From Xanthomonas dyei (GTDB taxonomy: Bacteria; Pseudomonadota; Gammaproteobacteria; Xanthomonadales; Xanthomonadaceae), in assembly GCF_002939865.1 (NCBI RefSeq), contig NZ_MDEE01000034.1, forward strand, positions 1 to 54,298: 54,298 nt of DNA. Reading direction: 5' to 3'. The position numbers and the translations under genes were made by a program. Below are positions 52,896 through 54,298 of the stretch, piece after piece. Each line of letters starts with the position of its first letter. Within the stretch, counting starts at the first letter, position 1. The notes below the pieces were generated by a model that saw nothing but the letters and a program-made list of their open reading frames with translations, was not told where the DNA came from and ran no database searches.

Positions 52896-52931
52896 CCAAA
52901 ATGAACAAATTTCCCAAAATGGGCATTTTGG
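52896..52931. promoter_or_regulatory. Operator-like CCAAAATG repeats upstream of the toxin-antitoxin genes
   Basis: CCAAAATG occurs at 52896-52903 and 52914-52921, and inverted as CATTTTGG at 52924-52931. The last two form a perfect 8-bp dyad with a GG centre. Placement 36 bp before the antitoxin start fits autorepression by the Phd protein, alone or with its toxin. Confidence 0.6.
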
Positions 52932-52967
52932 CGTAGCCTGGGCTCACTCACTTCGCAGGATCGCCCC

Positions 52968-53312
52968 ATGTCCCGTCATCAGGACTTGCCCGAGCTCGAA
53001 AAAGCGCCAGCGGCCGACATCAAGATCAAGGGCTGGCCCAGCCTGATGCGCAAGGTGCGCACCCACGGCGCGGTGGTCATCACCAATCACAATCACCCCG
53101 AAGCGGTGGTGGTGGATGCGGAGGAATACCGGCAGCTGGTGCGGCAGGCCAGCGCGCTTGCCGATGCGGCCACACGCGCGCAGTCGCTGCAGGCCTTGCA
53201 GGTCAGATTCGACGCGCATCTTGCCGCGGTCACCGATGGCGCGGTGCTGGGACCGGTGATCGCCAAGCCCGCACGCCGTGGCCGCAAGATTCCCTTGGGT
53301 CCGTCGCTCTGA
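52968..53312 (+). CDS. Phd/YefM-family antitoxin
   Basis: 114 residues. The core KGWPSLMRKVRTHGAVVITN, then NHNHPEAVVVDAEEYRQLVRQ, is characteristic of the Phd/YefM (prevent-host-death) fold, which binds operator DNA at the N terminus and neutralises the toxin with its C-terminal tail (here basic, PARRGRKIPLGPSL). It directly precedes a zeta-like toxin (3-bp gap). Start ATG at 52968 follows the operator. Confidence 0.84.
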   Translation: MSRHQDLPELEKAPAADIKIKGWPSLMRKVRTHGAVVITNHNHPEAVVVDAEEYRQLVRQASALADAATRAQSLQALQVRFDAHLAAVTDGAVLGPVIAKPARRGRKIPLGPSL

Positions 53313-53315
53313 TCG

Positions 53316-53942
53316 ATGGGACATATTCTGGTATTGGCCGGCGTCAACGGCGCCGGCAAGAGTTCGCTGCTGGGCACCTTGCTGCAGGAAGACGGCGCCA
53401 CCTGGTTCAACCCGGATGCCTTCACCCGGCAACTGGTGGAGCAGGGCTGGCCGCTGGAGGCTGCCAATGCCCAGGCTTGGCAGGAAGGTGTGCGACGGTT
53501 GCGCCAGGCAATGGCGGACGGCAGCGATTACGCCTTCGAAACCACGCTGGGCGCGACCACCATCCCGCGCTTGCTGCGCGAGGCCTGCGAACGGCACACG
53601 GTGGCAGTCTGGTTCTGTGGCTTGTCGACGGTGGAGCTGCATATCGAACGCGTTGCAGCGCGGGTCGCCGGCGGCGGCCATGCGATCGCCGAGCACAAGA
53701 TCCGCGAGCGCTTCGATGCCTCGCGCGCCAATCTGATCGCCTTGCTGCCGCATCTGGCGGTGCTGCATGTCTACGACAACAGCGCCGCTGCCGATGCATC
53801 CGGGCAGGCCGAGCCGCTGCTGGTACTGGAACTGGATCGGGCCGGTCTGCATTACCCGCAGACGCCTGCAGAGCTGGCACAGGTACCGGAATGGGCCAAG
53901 CCCATCGTGATGGCAGCACTGGAAACGCGTCGGGTGACTTGA
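53316..53942 (+). CDS. Zeta-toxin-like P-loop kinase
   Basis: 208 residues. Walker A GVNGAGKS (9-16), FNPDAF with Asp34, FETTLG (74-79) and the arginine-rich ERVAARVAGGGHAIAEHKIR segment (111-130) are typical of zeta-family kinases, known to phosphorylate UDP-N-acetylglucosamine or other small targets. Whether this one is toxic is inferred from its partner. It has no ribosome-binding site and starts 3 bp after the antitoxin, so it is translationally coupled. Confidence 0.82.
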   Translation: MGHILVLAGVNGAGKSSLLGTLLQEDGATWFNPDAFTRQLVEQGWPLEAANAQAWQEGVRRLRQAMADGSDYAFETTLGATTIPRLLREACERHTVAVWFCGLSTVELHIERVAARVAGGGHAIAEHKIRERFDASRANLIALLPHLAVLHVYDNSAAADASGQAEPLLVLELDRAGLHYPQTPAELAQVPEWAKPIVMAALETRRVT

Positions 53943-54117
53943 AGCGTGCATCCGGTCCTGTGAGCGGTGAGGGCGCCGCGCGCCCGACTCACTCAGCTTC
54001 TGACTGTATCCAAACGCCTCTACGACTCAAATCCTGTGCTGCTTTTGCATCTTGTGTCTGGATGGAATTACATATTTCGGATAGATCAGATTCAGAGCGA
54101 ATGATTTACAGCCTGGC

Positions 54118-54225
54118 TGCAGGGTCCTTGCCCGCCCACCCTCGCGGGACACGCCGTGAATCCGTCCCTGTAGGCTCTTACGCGGCATCCATGCCGCGTA
54201 AGGTCCCACCGACGTCCCCCCGCCC
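54118..54225. repeat. Dispersed Xanthomonas-type repeat with strong hairpin
   Basis: GGGACACGCCGTGAATCC, then a 12-bp perfect stem CTTACGCGGCAT-CC-ATGCCGCGTAAG (54177-54202). The CACGCCGTGAAT...GGCATCCATGCCG pattern is a common intergenic repeat in Xanthomonas. The stretch 53943-54117 has no gene that I recognise; 54000-54115 is AT-richer. Confidence 0.5.
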
Positions 54226-54241
54226 TGAGTAGCGATCGGGT

Positions 54242-54298
54242 TTAGAGTCCGGGGTTGATGATATCGGTGTTTGCCAGATGTTGGGCATAAGCGGACGG
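54242..54298 (-). other. Possible 3' end of a minus-strand gene
   Basis: An open frame entering from the right edge gives PSAYAQHLANTDIINPGL and a TAA at 54242-54244. At 18 codons it is too short to identify; it is noted only because the frame is open and the hairpin repeat lies just beyond its stop. Confidence 0.2.

Noticed and set aside
1..54298. Plant-inducible promoter boxes (TTCGC-N15-TTCGC)
   Set aside because: Looked for upstream of the xyloglucan, sensor and toxin-antitoxin genes by eye; none with correct spacing was found.
1..54298. CRISPR array or prophage
   Set aside because: No regularly spaced repeats and no phage structural or integrase genes were seen.

Overview
The window looks like a piece of a Xanthomonas chromosome. 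It is GC-rich (about 65% by eye), housekeeping gene pairs overlap by ATGA, and one block matches the known Xanthomonas xyloglucan utilization locus (XyGUL). No replication origin, CRISPR array or prophage is visible.

Layout. 1-142: the last 44 codons and right end of an IS5-type element. 362-5550: a soluble triple-PAS chemoreceptor, a pirin with a divergent LysR regulator, and a DedA-rhodanese fusion. 5649-5934: two identical tRNA-Arg(ACG) genes. 5975-11822: a long minus-strand run (gcvR-like, rraB-like, bcp/prxQ, phoH, lipoprotein, DUF1275, thiD, alpha/beta hydrolase). 11966-13842: dapA with its lipoprotein partner, then fdxA.

14142-41274 is the centre of interest. On the minus strand lie dgoA, dgoD, an SMP-30 lactonase and dgoK, which convert galactonate to pyruvate and glyceraldehyde 3-phosphate. 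A LysR regulator is divergent from them. On the plus strand follow two TonB-dependent receptors, GH74 endo-xyloglucanase, CE20 acetylesterase, GH35 beta-galactosidase, GH31 alpha-xylosidase, GH95 alpha-fucosidase, xylulokinase, xylose isomerase and an MFS sugar porter. Together they import xyloglucan fragments, strip acetyl, fucose, galactose and xylose, and catabolise xylose and, through galactonate, galactose. A two-part motif, a LysR box (ATTC-N7-GAAT type) followed at a fixed 9-bp distance by GAAWWTTTCATTKG, lies upstream of the dgo operon and of each TonB receptor. It suggests that the LysR protein controls both pathways as one regulon. This is the strongest unexplained signal found.

41340-44162 looks accessory: an AT-richer orphan membrane sensor, a small secreted protein overlapping it tail to tail, a MITE-like element and a frameshifted small gene. 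44236-46660 is a putative Zur operon (AmiC-type amidase, FolE2 and a possible 48-residue protein) behind a good Zur box. 46899-52738 holds tRNA-Glu, pcnB, folK, panB, panC, panD and pgi. 52742-54298 is again accessory: a second MITE-like copy, a Phd-zeta toxin-antitoxin pair with its own operator, and a dispersed repeat. All calls come from reading translations and motifs by eye; no database search was run.
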